64,000 bases of DNA from Athripsodes cinereus (GCA_947579605.1 OX388307.1:31287237-31351236); one strand, 5' to 3'. Positions 32,490 through 43,560 are shown, counted from the stretch's first letter. The notes: a model not told the origin generated them from the sequence alone. Program-made: numbers and translations.

Positions 32490-32632
32490 TAATTATTAGG
32501 TTAGTTGGAAGATATCGCGTCCCTGCGATAAACTCGCCCATTGTGCAAAATTATTCGTTTATACCATGTAACTTTATTATTTGTATCCATATATTTTGTA
32601 CAATAAAGTTTATTAATATTATTATTATTATT
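32490..32632 (+). mobile_element. Jockey-like LINE 3' UTR with class 1 hairpin
   Basis: GGTTAGTTGGAAGATATCGC and TGCGATAAACTCGCC form the ATCGC/GCGAT hairpin (32514-32529), then CAATAAAGTTTATTAATATT and an (ATT)n tail. The 5' side is interrupted by the SINE-B copy. Confidence 0.65.
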
Positions 32633-32884
32633 ATACCCAAACAGTTTCAATATTATTAATATAAGTGGCATTTACAATGTGATAATTTCGCGACATGATT
32701 AATACAAGCGAGTTTTTTAATGTTTTTAAATTATGACTATTAATTTAAAAACATAGTTAGAAAACTAGCTTCTTTTAATTGAACATTTTCGCTCAAACTG
32801 TCGGACATCTATGTACAGTAGATTTGTTATAAATTTAACATTTGTTTTTAAATTTGGCATACCTACATGTATTATCCGTGGGGA

Positions 32885-33030
32885 CCGTGGAGCACCTGGC
32901 AGAGAATTGTTCTCCCACTCTTTTCCTTAAACTATCATGATTTAAATTGAATAGGAGATGACAACTTGCATATTTATTACATGCTATTTAATCTGCTGAA
33001 TATCTCACTTGTAGGAGATACCGTAATGAT
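32885..33030 (+). mobile_element. SINE-B copy with internal deletion
   Basis: CCGTGGAGCACCTGGCAGAG and TCCCACTCTTTTCCTTAA join directly to AATAGGAGATGACAACTTGC, ending TAGGAGATACCGTAATGATA. The deletion resembles the one at 21657. Confidence 0.75.
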
Positions 33031-33595
33031 ATAGATAGATAATGGGGAAGATGCATGTGTGAGGAATATGAATAAATGTTACCAGTTTATATTAATAAAT
33101 ATAAGCTTATCACGAATATCCTAATAAGAAACGGTAAAATAAAACTTTTCATTCATTATTTTCATTTTAAAAATCCATATTTTCTGTTATTGAATTAGTT
33201 CGGTGTGACGTCGCTAGGCGCTTTGTTGTATTGCCACACATTTCACTCTTAGTACCTACTGTTTGTAGCGCATGATATCGTCAAATACTGATCCGTCACG
33301 AGTGGACCTTTTTGTGGCGAAGTGCGAAAATTGCTTTTTCAAATGGTGATAAAAAACATAAAAACGCACATTTAAAAATATAAAAATCACCATAATTTTT
33401 CTGTACTATTTTTTGGGCTGAATTTTTTTTTTGCAAAAGTTCCCCACGTAAGTATTTTATTTTTATAACTTTTTCTTGTTGGATAAAATATGCTTTTAAT
33501 TTTTTGATGTTTTTCGTTATTTTATTATATCTCACTCCATATTTGATTGCTTTATCGTTTTTTTGTTTGCTGTTGGTCTTAAATCTACTGTTATT
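33031..33595. other. AT-rich unassigned sequence
   Basis: No gene recognised. Confidence 0.4.
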
Positions 33596-33599
33596 CTTT

Positions 33600-33850
33600 A
33601 AATGCCATGTCAGGTCCCTCCAAGGATGGCTACCACCCTGGCGTAGACTTTCCTGTCCTATGCTAGCCGGAGCAGTACTTCAACCCTCTGGTTTTCGGTC
33701 CACTTTCTGATGTTTTTTTAACTAGGACATTTTCTGTTTTCCCATTCCGCGACTACCCTCAAAACTCTCTTCAAGATGAGATGGAGCAAATCATATTACT
33801 CATTCTGAGTACGCGTCCCAAATATGGCATTTTCCTCATCTTTATCCTGG
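33600..33850 (-). pseudogene. Decayed LINE RT C-terminal remnant
   Basis: The minus strand retains pieces similar to the 55484-55705 fragment, such as the CCAAATATGGC region and CGGTCCACTTTCTGATG. No continuous frame remains, and the call is tentative. Confidence 0.35.
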
Positions 33851-34004
33851 ATAACATCTCTCTTTCCGTTCCAACTTACTATTATAAATATTATTAAAAT
33901 TGTCACTGTTATTCTTGTATATATTGTGTGGGAACCTCTTCCTTAGTGTTAATATTGTGAACATGTATTTTAACATGTAAAATGCTTATTCTGTAAATGT
34001 TTTT

Positions 34005-34162
34005 CATCATCATCATCATCATCATCGCCCTCAACGCTCCTCTCGGGAGCACAGGGCAGAAACCAGCCTCCTCCATACAGAGCGTCTCTGTGCCAATTGT
34101 GTCACCTCTTTCCACGACATTACTTGCGCTCTGATATCGTTATCATAGGAACGGTGTATTGT
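34005..34162 (-). pseudogene. RTE-like LINE 3' end, family a, copy 3
   Basis: The tail (TCATCATCATCATC, 34006-34027) and CGCCCTCAACGCTCCTCTCG are the reverse complement of the family-a end, continuing to ACGGTGTATTGTGAA. Only the last ~45 codons remain. Confidence 0.85.
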
Positions 34163-34269
34163 GAAGTGTTTTTAAAAAAATAATAAATAACATTTTATTT
34201 AAGTTCTAGCCTATAATTATAAGTGAACGTAAAAAAACTATTGAAGTATAATATGTAAGTGTTGATAAA

Positions 34270-34545
34270 ATCTCTAAGCTGAATGGCAATGTACTGGTCA
34301 TGTGGTAAGGTGAGAGGATGGCAGGTGGATTTTCAAAATTCTTGAATGGAGACTGCGAGAGGACAAAAGAAGTTAGTGTAGAAAGGCCTCAAAAAAGATT
34401 GGTTGGTAATATTGTCCAGATGATGGGAAAACAGTGGCATCGTGTTTCTCGAGATAGAAAAGTGTGGAAAAGTTTTGATGAGGCCTATATCCAGCAGCGG
34501 AGAGACGAAAGCTCGCAGTAAGTAAGTATGTATGTAAGTGTGCCT
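34270..34545 (+). pseudogene. LINE RT C-terminal fragment
   Basis: Frame 34318-34521 ends VERPQKRLVGNIVQMMGKQW, HRVSRDRKVWKSFDEAYIQQ and RRDESSQ. It is parallel to family d at 53405 (RPQKRWTDDI...WKSLEEAYIQQWRDG). GTAAGTAAGTATGTATGTAAG follows as the tail. Upstream frame is degraded. Confidence 0.7.
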
Positions 34546-35384
34546 ATAAATATATTATAATTAATAAGTGTGAGGTTTTACTGAACGACAAACAGCAACT
34601 AACAAGTAATGTATAAGTAGAAGTAAGAAGCATTACTATTATTAATATACAACACAAGTAACTAACAACCGCTCCTAGTAACACCAACAACGAGAAGAAG
34701 AACTACATACACGAACAAAACATACATACACACAAACATAATACTTGCTTAAAGCTTTTGAACTATTAGTACTGAGTTTCTCTTGAACATAAATCTGCGG
34801 ATAAAGCACTAGAGTTACTATTACTACTAAACTAATAATAATTTTCAGATACATAGAGTAAATGCACTCATGAACGACTTGTATATATTGTGCGTGTTGC
34901 AAAAAAAAAATTGTACTTATATTACATATTATGAGTTGATACGCAACGAAAAAATGATGTACCTTTTCTAATTTCCAGTTTTCAACTGATTGTTAAATAA
35001 CTCTAATGCTAATTATAATATTATATTGTTTTCAAACTATTCACCAATGACATTAACGTGTCGAAAGTACGGATAAATAGTGATAATTAAAACAGAGAAA
35101 GAAAACTCGTTTCTTTGAAAAACATAATTCGTTATTTTAAAACACAGTAACATCTCCTTGAATTATAGCCATTTTTTTTTTAATGTTAACAAAACTGTGT
35201 AAAATATAAAAAATAGAATGATTTTCAATGGCGAGATTATCGAAATGTAGCGATTTCTTCCGTCTGAGATTTCGCACGATCATTTTCGACGGGAACAATG
35301 CAAATGCGCAGTGTCATTTTTTATTTTAAAATAGATACAACAACTTCGACAGTGGATTATGCAATAGAAACAATTTTAACAATG
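34546..35384. other. AT-rich unassigned sequence
   Basis: No gene recognised. Confidence 0.4.
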
Positions 35385-35458
35385 GATAATAAGAATTGGT
35401 CTCTCTATCTTTTCTGTAGGATTTCGAGTGTCCTGTAAAAACCAGGTGTTCGAAGGCA

Positions 35459-35522
35459 TTTTTTTTATTTTAAAAAGATATATCTGGGTTTAGTTTGATA
35501 TAAACCCAACCTTATACACCTT
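35459..35522 (-). mobile_element. SINE-A tail fragment nested in SINE-B
   Basis: TAAAAAGATATATCTGGGTT, ATAAACCCAACCTTATACAC and the T-rich start match the SINE-A 3' region in reverse. Confidence 0.8.
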
Positions 35523-35671
35523 AGCCCGTAGACAATTTGTACTTGGCGATCGCCTACAAACGAATTTTCGTCAATAACTGCAACAATAACGCATAATTAT
35601 ACGGTACGTGTAGGTAGATTGTCGAAAAGTTCGCCAGTAGACGATCGCTAAGTACAAATTGTCTACGGGCT
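35523..35671. mobile_element. Palindromic MITE, 149 bp
   Basis: The ends AGCCCGTAGACAATTTGTAC and GTACAAATTGTCTACGGGCT are perfect inverted repeats, and pairing continues through TT(G/A)GCGATCG(C/T)CTAC. Trinucleotide CTT lies on both sides (35520-35522 and 35672-35674). No ORF. Confidence 0.9.
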
Positions 35672-35815
35672 CTTATATTTAAAATTCAGCGATGAGGCTT
35701 GCTACCCACCCTGAATGTCTTATTTTTTGTTGGCATGGAGAAGACAGCTTGTATGTTTATAACATGCATCTGGTTTTCTGACTACTCTACTTGTGGGATA
35801 TGCCGTGATGTAGTT

Positions 35816-36283
35816 TTAGTAAAGAAAACAAGGGAAGGAAGGAAACAAATATATGGAGGTATATTAAAATATTAATTAGAATTTGAAAAAAAAACCAATT
35901 ACATCCTTAACACCTTAAACGCAAGTAATATATTTGGTGTTTAGTCTTTATTGATTGATAGGTGTCGGAAGTTGGTATTTCTATCATTTCCCCTAATTCT
36001 ACAACTAGGTGTGGAATAGTTGGTTTAAACGAGTTAAAGTAACAACCGACAAATAATAATAGATACTTATAGGTACAACAACTTGTACTTATGTTATTGT
36101 GAGTGAGTACTCAGTAAATACATACGCTGTATGTATTATAATCTGCCTACTATTATAACATAGAGTATTATCTGTGATTATTGTAGAAATATCGTCTGTT
36201 ATTTAATGCTACTAGTAACGGTTAAACGTCAAAAATAATATTTTTGTGATGTAAAAAAAAGAGCAATAACAATACGGTGATAA
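35816..36283. other. AT-rich unassigned sequence
   Basis: No gene recognised. Confidence 0.4.
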
Positions 36284-36905
36284 TTTTTTTTTTCCTTTTG
36301 AAGGTCAAGGGACTTTACATCCCTTGTGTCACTGCGACCATAACAGATCTATTGTGACATCCTTCTGTATCATATCTCACTCTCAAGACCTAGGTGCGTC
36401 ATGTAGCTCACTATTTGTCTTGGTGTGAGAAGTCTCACTTTCTCAGAGTCCAGCAGTGGACCTCCGAGGATGTGACTTCGGTTGCAAGCGAGTGCGTCAC
36501 AGTTACAGAGGATGTGGATGGGCGTTTCATTATCCTCTGAACAAAATCTGCAGATTGGAGTGTCTGACAATCCAATTTTCGTCATATGTTTCCTTAGTCT
36601 GCAGTGTCCTGTCAAGGTTCTGGTTAGAATCCTTATTTGGTTTTTATTAAGTTTTAGAACTTCTGTGGTGAATTTCCGCGAGTACCCTGTCATCAGTTCC
36701 TTCGCGTGCTTCAACCCTATGCTGTTGGACCAAATTTCATGGCTTTGGTCCATGGCCCAGTTTTTTAAGCTAAGCCTGATAGTGCTAGACGGTAATCCGT
36801 ATATAGGCTCAGGACCTATTGGTAGTCTCTCAGCGCCGGTGATAATACCTCGTTACAGAATCTGTAGTTTTATAGAGTCAATCCACGTTGGAATAATTGT
36901 CTAAA
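36284..36905 (-). pseudogene. LINE C-terminal region of RNase H-bearing type (R1/I/LOA-like)
   Basis: The minus-strand frame (to 36370) gives MDQSHEIWSNSIGLKHAKEL, NKNQIRILTRTLTGHCRLRK, HMTKIGLSDTPICRFCSEDN and ETPIHILCNCDALACNRSHI. The LTGHCxLxxHxxKIGLxxxxxCRxC...ETPxHxLCxC block follows RNase H in this group. The catalytic RT is absent. AAAGTCCCTTGACCTTC leads to a poly(A) end at about 36284. Upstream (36754-36905) a related frame lacks a clean start, so the copy is truncated and probably broken. Confidence 0.82.
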
Positions 36906-37054
36906 TGATGTTTTAGAATGTTGCTCTTTCAAATTCGTTTAACTTTTTGAATTTAAATTCAATAATCTCCGTTTTCAAGACAATTTAGAAACGCTATTGA
37001 GGTTGCATTACAACGTTCAGGCGCAGCGCATAAGAGACAAACATTCAAAATGTA

Positions 37055-37545
37055 AAGAAGACCGGTGTGGCGCGGATGTTAACGCACTTGTATTTGAGTC
37101 ACGAGGTCCCGGGTTCAATTCCCAGCCAGGACAAAATGTAGAATGACCTTTTTCAAGTTGTCATACAGTGTAAATATATTACATTATTTTATTTGTACCT
37201 GTTCTTATATATCTCATAATCATTTTTGCGATGAAATTTTGAGGAATTAGTAGATACAACACATTTTATTTAGAATAGTTCGTAAATACGACAACAAATC
37301 AGACTTTTGAAAGATAACGGTAACATTTACATGTGTGATCTTCAGTAAGAACATGCAAGGCACATATATGTAAATACACATTGGTGATCATAACTCGATT
37401 TCGCCAAAAATGTCAGATAGGACAGTTAGTCAGAAGAGGGACAATATGTGTATCGTCGTGTTAGTACCCATAATACAAGATTCATATCTTAGTTTGGGAC
37501 TAACTCAGTCTGCGTGAATTGTCTATACATGTTATGTTATGTTAA
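37055..37545 (+). mobile_element. SINE-C copy, interrupted
   Basis: The head GACCGGTGTGGCGCGGATGT with B box GGGTTCAATTCCC (37061-37165), and the tail CATAATACAAGATTCATATC through TTTGGGACTAACTCAGTCTG, are about 270 bp too far apart. Unrelated sequence lies between them (roughly 37170-37440). Confidence 0.8.
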
Positions 37546-39020
37546 TGTGTTGCTGTCAGTCTTCGTGACGTAATCGAGCGCTATCTTGCAGTTACTGCTT
37601 GATATTACGACAAAGCTCGGAAGTTCTCCAGATTGCTTTGACATGATGAACAACGGCGGTAATGAAAAACAAGAATGGTGTATTGTGATAAAAGGGTCAT
37701 CTATGTATATTTATTTTTGTATGTGATCATGCTTACCGAATGCACCCTGCTAACGAATTCTGTTTTTTTCTTCCTCTTGCAGACAAATGATTTAAAAGAT
37801 AGAGACATCACTTACTGTTTTATTTCTCTCTTCCTTTCCATATCGACAAGTAGAAAAAAAGAAGAGACAGAACATATGTTTGCACCATTCTTTCAGTAAG
37901 GGCGGATGAAGCTAATCTAATATTATACTACATGTGAATGACCTGTTAATTTACAAAAATATCATCCCAACTCTCTAGATCAGGAGTTCCCAACATAAAT
38001 AAGGGGGGGGGGCATATGGGAGCCTAGATAGAAATAGAAGAGATTGGTGGAGTGGAGCTGAAAATATTTGCATTTTTGAAAAAAATAAAATTAACATAAG
38101 TTCTCAAATAGTTACGATTATTACGATAAAAAAACCTTTTGAATTTTTTCGATTTGTATTTAAAATAATAACAAGACATTTTTTTGGTGGAAAACCACCC
38201 CAAGGGCTCATCCAGTAATCATAACACCTCGAAAACAAAAGGGTCTTTAACTTTGTTTTGTTTATCTTAGAATCAAAATAAATAAAAGTTCGAAAAATAA
38301 TACGCATTTTGTGCAATGATATAATTAAAGGGGAGCAAGAAAATGTTATTGATAATCAAGGGAGAGTAAACCAAAGAAAGCGTAGAAAATTCTGTTTTTG
38401 AGAAATAGAGAAACAGAAACATATACATAGGTATAACTCTACGTGTTGTGTTAAGTATAAAGCGTCTCACGGCTGTTATTTCAGTTGAAGTGTTTGATAT
38501 TATATATATTATTGTAAAACGTTACAACTTCACTACTCAATCTCTGGTTGTGTATCGTATCAAACTTGTTGTAATACTTAGTAGTAGTGTTTGTTTCCCG
38601 TGCTTTCATTTTATTTGTATAGATCATAGCTAACTTATTATAAACGAAATTATAAAATACTTTTTTGTCTGTTTAAATATATATTCGTATTTATAATATG
38701 TACTTCAAAAACAATTATTAAGACAAAGCACCCAGCATTGAGTGAGTTTTGCCTATTTGTTGACAAGAATAATTAATTCATCAAAAAAAAATCCTTACTG
38801 AGTCAAAAGAGAAAATATCTTATTTTATGCGCATAAATGTTATTAAATTTTGTTTAATCAAATTGTCTTGAAATATCATACTGAAAATGCTTTCAAATAT
38901 TCAAATATGTTTAATTTTAAGGAATATATACTTTAATACACAATTAACACAGTTTTTGTGAGACAAATTTGTTAATTGTTGAATTTTGGATTTATGGAAG
39001 TTTCCAGACTTCTGCTGGAT
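37546..39020. other. AT-rich unassigned sequence
   Basis: No gene recognised; a run of G near 38004-38013. Confidence 0.4.
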
Positions 39021-39026
39021 TCTTGT

Positions 39027-39165
39027 ATTCATCATCATCATCTCCGTCGGTCCCTCAATCCTGAGGATCGTGACCATCATGCTTCGTTCTGTAGACCATC
39101 TGTCTCCACCTTGAGCGATATTCCGCCATGTGCAAGGCCCCGTGTAGTGAACTCTGTGTATTATC
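39027..39165 (-). pseudogene. LINE 3' end remnant with (TGA)n tail
   Basis: On the minus strand, short coding-like sequence (YRTKHDGHDPQD) precedes GGGACCGACGGAGATGATGA. This is a common ending for RTE-like copies. Little remains. Confidence 0.4.
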
Positions 39166-39384
39166 GAAATGAAATTATAGGTAAATTTTATACAAAGAGT
39201 TGACTCAGTTGATGCACAATCGTTCCAAATGGACAAGACTCATTTCCGCTTTATCCTGGATGGTGTAGATAGGGATGAGCTTTTTATTGGCATTCTGAAC
39301 TGGCGAACAATAGAAGCATGAGGTGTGCGTTGAAGAAGGCAAATATCCGACTTGACTGATTAAGCTATAGACAGTGACGTTGAT

Positions 39385-39560
39385 GTTCATATACCTTGGA
39401 AGTAATGCTCTTGCCTGTGAGTAATGAGGTCTCAGTGACTCCGGTTCGGTTTTCGGCTAGGACCAAATGAAAAAAAATCTTAACCAATAGTCCTGGAGAT
39501 GGGTATAAATATCTACTTTAGTCTGGCACCAAACCGTTCTGTGTGAATTGTCAAAAAGGA
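39385..39560 (+). mobile_element. SINE-C-like remnant, degraded
   Basis: GTAATGCTCTTGCCTGTGAG, AATGAGGTCTC, CGGTTCGGTTTTCGGC and later GTCTGGCACCAAACCGTTCT with GTGTGAATTGTC correspond in order to SINE-C. Confidence 0.5.
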
Positions 39561-40059
39561 CAATTTATTATTTACACAATGGGTAAGTAATCTAGTAAAA
39601 AGCAACCAAACTGTGACGTCGTTATTATTATTATTTTACTATTTCTTGGCATGTATTATTAATTAAGTGGAGCATATTTCCTCTTCAAGTAAGAAAATAG
39701 TTTTCAGATTGTTTGAATTGATGATCTGTTTATCTTCATAATTTATAATAATAAATATATTATAATTTAATATACAATATCAAAACACTTCACTTCATTT
39801 TGAACATCAGTTTGCTTCCAACTTCCTGTAAGTTTCTATCTGCACCAGTGGTGGCGTGCTTTTTTTATGTATGAAAAAAAAAGCAAACCATGTCTACAAA
39901 ATTAAAACTGCAATCGTTGTATAAAAACGATTCGATCATAAAGTATCTATATTTTACATTTATAACAACTAGAGTTACATGTAAAATATTTTTGTTTCTC
40001 TATGCTGAACCAATTACTGTCAAAAACCTTATTAAAAAATACCTAAAAGAGATATGAGT
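39561..40059. other. AT-rich unassigned sequence
   Basis: No gene recognised. Confidence 0.4.
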
Positions 40060-40540
40060 ATTTTTTATTTTTACTATGTATATAAGATGTATGCGTGAGG
40101 GTGTATATGTGTGTGTGAATGCAATGGTGTGTATGGAGAGTAGTATGCTTGCATTGTGTGTGTGAGCGCCTTATCTTGATTGCCTGATACCTCTTAGGGC
40201 CATCATTGGGCTGGTTCGGGTTAAATATTGATCATATTATTATTTTATTTTTATTTTTTGTGTGTATTTATGTGTTTTTTTTTTATTTATCTTGTCGCAT
40301 ATCTTATAGGTGTGACTGATTGGGTATATATGAATTGTTTCTACCCTGAGATATAGGGTTGAGATAAAACAGAATATGTTTATATGTATGTAGTTTACTC
40401 CTCCCCAAAACACGAGCTATGCTCAAATTGGGGAGTACTTGAATTTATTACTTTGTCATATGTTATTGTTTTGTTTTATTGCATGTATTTTTTTTTTGAT
40501 TAATAAAAATATTTGAATTTGAATTTGAATTTGAATTTCT
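40060..40540 (+). mobile_element. LINE 3' UTR with (TTTGAA)n tail
   Basis: The non-coding, GT-rich segment contains the class 2 hairpin (40396-40438) and AATAAAAATATTTGAATTTG, and ends in four to five TTTGAA units (40514-40540). It is a 5'-truncated LINE with no surviving coding sequence. Confidence 0.65.
40396..40438 (+). promoter_or_regulatory. Conserved LINE 3' UTR hairpin (class 2)
   Basis: TACTCC-CCCCAA pairs with TTGGGG-AGTA around ACACGAGCTATGCTCAAA; inner GAG/CTC stem present. Confidence 0.6.
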
Positions 40541-40877
40541 CAAGAGCAGGGTTTTCTATACTTTTTTTGTTAAGTCTCCCCTGATCATTAATAACATTTT
40601 CATGCTCCCCTTTTATTATAAATAGTAACTAGCGATACTGCATAGAGAAGAAGGCATATTCCCATTTCTTCCCTTCCCTTTTCGCACCAATTTTTTTGGT
40701 GTGTAGCCGCTAAATCTAGAGTGTTCCCTCGGGGCAGCATTTCTCGCTTTAATGCGACATTAAATCCTGTTTGTGCATGTATTTGTCGTTATGGAGATAC
40801 ATATCTCCAGGTACGGCACGAGATATGTGGGGGGCGCTGCCCTTTTTAAAAAAAAGTATCTCAATTCCTATTATTAC

Positions 40878-41064
40878 TACTACTACTACACCATTATTGT
40901 ATATTGCGCAAATGGTATAGCCCTCAGACCAACTGCATGTAGTAAACATGCAAGCTGTCCTCTCTGTGCCAATTTTTTTTAAATATTCAGGATGGGTGGA
41001 AAACCTCATCACTGAATTTAAGAAGAAAAGTGTCATTATATTTCGAAAATCTGCCTTTTACAGG
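40878..41064 (-). mobile_element. SINE-B copy split by a LINE insertion
   Basis: GTATAGCCCTCAGACCAACT, AACATGCAAGCTGTCCTCTC, TTCAGGATGGGTGG and ATCTGCCTTTTACAGG. The element resumes at 42119 with CGAAAACTTACAGCAAAGAG, on the other side of the LINE. Confidence 0.8.
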
Positions 41065-41069
41065 ATGTT

Positions 41070-42113
41070 AAGACTAACTGTCGATTTGCAGTTGATCCAG
41101 TCTCTCAGGCTACTATATGTATCCATAGTGAGACCCCTGTTGGAATACAACTCGGTATTATGGTCCCCCAATTACGCCATTCACAACAACAGTATTGAAA
41201 GGGTGCAGAGAAAATTTTTGAGGCTGGTAAACTATAAAAAGGGTATACCTGTTGATAATATTAATTACCCAGCTCTTATGGAAGAGCTGAGATTGCCCAG
41301 CCTGAAGGATCGCAGAGAAATTATCGATCTTTGTTTCCTGCACAAATTAATGAATGGCGCAATTGATTCTCCTCACTTGCTTGCCCTCATTCATTTTAAT
41401 GTCCCTACCAGATGCACAAGACAGTCGGTACTATTTCGTGAACAAAGCGTGAGAAACAATTATTTGTTTCACTCACCGATGGTTCGAATACATAGGCTGG
41501 GTAACTTGGTGGGTGACTGTACTGACATCACTGCCAACAGTTTTCAGAAATACAAAACTGACGTAATGAATTATTATTTTCAAAATATGTAAACTGACAT
41601 TGGGCAATCATTGGTTCGTTGGATGAATGACAACAATTGGATTTCTGTTTTTATTGATTTGTTTGTTGTTAATATTGATTTATGTCTGACTGTCTTGTTA
41701 ATATATTTATTTATTTTTATCAATTGACATTTTAAATCCTTATTATCGCTTTTATTATATTAATAATTATGTTGAATTATATTTTAGACTATAACTCATC
41801 TTATGAGATAGCTCATTATCGAATTGTATCTTACCCCATTTAATTTTAAATTTTCTTTCTTTGACCTGCTGTTATCAGTGGTTTATATACTTAATTACTA
41901 TTTCATTCTGACACTCCATAACTGACTTATTATATAGACATTTTTTTATTGTATATTATTATTTTGATCTTGACGTATGAATTTGTAATGTACTTGTGTG
42001 ATTGTGTGCGAATGTTTTTTTGTTGTTGTTGTTGTTGTTGTTATCTGTCATAATTTATAAACATGTAAAAGGCTCACGCCGTATATAATTGAAATAAATA
42101 AATAAATAAATAA
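41070..42113 (+). mobile_element. Jockey-like LINE, 5'-truncated, nested in SINE-B
   Basis: RT C-terminal coding sequence, a 520-bp AT-rich 3' UTR and an (AAAT)n tail. ATGTT flanks it at 41065-41069 and 42114-42118, splitting a SINE-B copy whose halves line up without loss. A hairpin CTCAT/ATGAG near 41791-41803 stands in the position of the class 1 hairpin. Confidence 0.85.
41071..41592 (+). pseudogene. Jockey-like RT C-terminal region
   Basis: 173 codons, open to the stop. LIQSLRLLYVSIVRPLLEYN and SVLWSPNYAIHNNSIERVQR then KFLRLVNYKKGIP and LPSLKDRREIIDLCFLHKLM, ending KYKTDVMNYYFQNM. The series PLLEYxSxxWSP...IERVQRKFLR...LxxRR is characteristic of the Jockey/CR1 thumb and C-terminus. Fingers and YxDD palm are missing. 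The in-frame ATG upstream at 40948 lies in the SINE-B copy and is not part of this gene. Confidence 0.85.
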
Positions 42114-42261
42114 ATGTTCGAAAACTTACAGCAAAGAGAGTTCAAATTCCTGAAAATATAGAAACGAGAGACTAATATAAAAAGTCTAGTCCCGCCAGTG
42201 ATCTACACCATAATGGAATAGAGCTTTTGACATAAAAAAATTATTTACCGGGGACTTATTC

Positions 42262-42465
42262 GTTGATCCCTGAAATAAAATGAACCTCTCACTCTATTTG
42301 ATATGAAGAAGGTATTTGTAAAATATCACTTTAAGACATTAACCATCTTCAAATCAGCGATGATATTTGCCACCCATCCTGAAGTGTTTTGGCGTGAAGA
42401 AAATAATCTGTATGTTCATTTAAGAAGACACTGCATGTTTCAAAATATTTCACATGTGGAAATAC
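42262..42465 (+). mobile_element. SINE-B copy, degraded
   Basis: AACCTCTCACTC, AATCAGCGATGATATTTGCC, ACCCATCCTGAAGTGTTTTG and TTCACATGTGGAAATAC. Confidence 0.6.
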
Positions 42466-43094
42466 TCTAATAGGAAATCTAGGTAAGCAAATGTATCTTT
42501 TTTCTATTTGGTTTGTCAAACTTCTTGCGAGCATTGGAGTAAATAAGTTGTTTCCTTTAGCTTCACTTTAAAATAAAATTTGATGATTTTCAAAAATTGC
42601 AACACAGACAAAAAATGTATTCGATAAAACGCTATTTTATTTTATTGCAAAATTTCTGCAACAATCGAAGAATTCAATCCACACTGCATTCCTTATTTCT
42701 TGGAACAATTCCAAAAACTTTAAAAGTTGACAAATCAAATCGCAAGGAAATATTATTGTTAAAGTAGGGAGGTTTTATAAGTTTTAATATTACAAGTATT
42801 ATTATTATTATTACTATGTATTTGGAAGGAAGTGCGACAAAGTTGTTATTTTCTTGGCAACGTTCCGAACCAATCTGCGGAAAATTCAATGAAAATTAAA
42901 TGAAACGCAAGATAAGTGAATGTATATTGTAAAATTGGTTCAGATAAATGGGCATTTATTGTAATAACTTGTATTGAAAGTTGAACATTCATAGTAAGGG
43001 ACATTTTTTACAAAGATCTTTGAGTCCGGACAATATTCTGTTACTGTTCACCGTAAAATGATATGATGACTTTATGGTTTATATAAATTTTCCA
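42466..43094. other. AT-rich unassigned sequence
   Basis: No gene recognised. Confidence 0.4.
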
Positions 43095-43560
43095 TTAATG
43101 CGTTTCTTCTTCTCTATAAATATGCCATCTACTCTGCGAAGGTTGGCGATAATAAGGGCTTTTTCCATCTTATTGACTGAGGCCCTGATCAGCAATGCGG
43201 TGCTATTTTTAAATCATCGTCTTATAATGTGCAACTAAAAGATTCTACTCCAACATGGTCCTCTTCTTTCTGGTGTTTTTCCCGAACTATCAGTTGTAGG
43301 AGTTTGTATTTTTTTTGCTTTCATCATTACGTGACCAAAGTATTTCAGTTTGTTTTTACACTGTCGAGCAACTCCAAATGCTTTTTCATCTTTGGAAAAT
43401 AATCTAATTGCGAACTTTGTCTATTCCAGTTATTTTATTTATAACTTCTTACATCCAGAGTTCAAATGATTGTATTTCCTTCTGCATCCTATTACCCACT
43501 GTCCAAAACATGTGTTCCATACTATACAACAATACTGGAAACACATAGCAACGAACAATA
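43095..43560 (-). pseudogene. Decayed LINE RT remnant
   Basis: The minus strand preserves scattered pieces of an RT C-terminal region, ending near 43098 in AGAGAAGAAGAAACGC, but with many stops and shifts. CATCATTACGTGACCAAAGT near 43325 (plus strand) is the reverse of the common ...YFGHVMR-type codons. Confidence 0.5.

Larger units (their letters stand above)
35385..35815 (+). mobile_element. SINE-B copy split by two nested insertions
   Basis: The left part (to GGTGTTCGAAGGCATT) and the right part (AAATTCAGCGATGAGGCTTG onward to GATATGCCGTGATG) are colinear parts of one SINE-B. A SINE-A tail and a MITE lie between them. Confidence 0.85.

Noticed and set aside
36482..36904. 140-codon plus-strand frame
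   Set aside because: Antisense shadow of the minus-strand RNase H-type LINE tail, whose CCHC-like and LTGHC blocks are clear.
40948..41070. Start codon for the Jockey-like RT at 40948
   Set aside because: This part lies in a SINE-B copy split by the LINE; ATGTT at 41065-41069 is the target duplication, so coding sequence starts after it.
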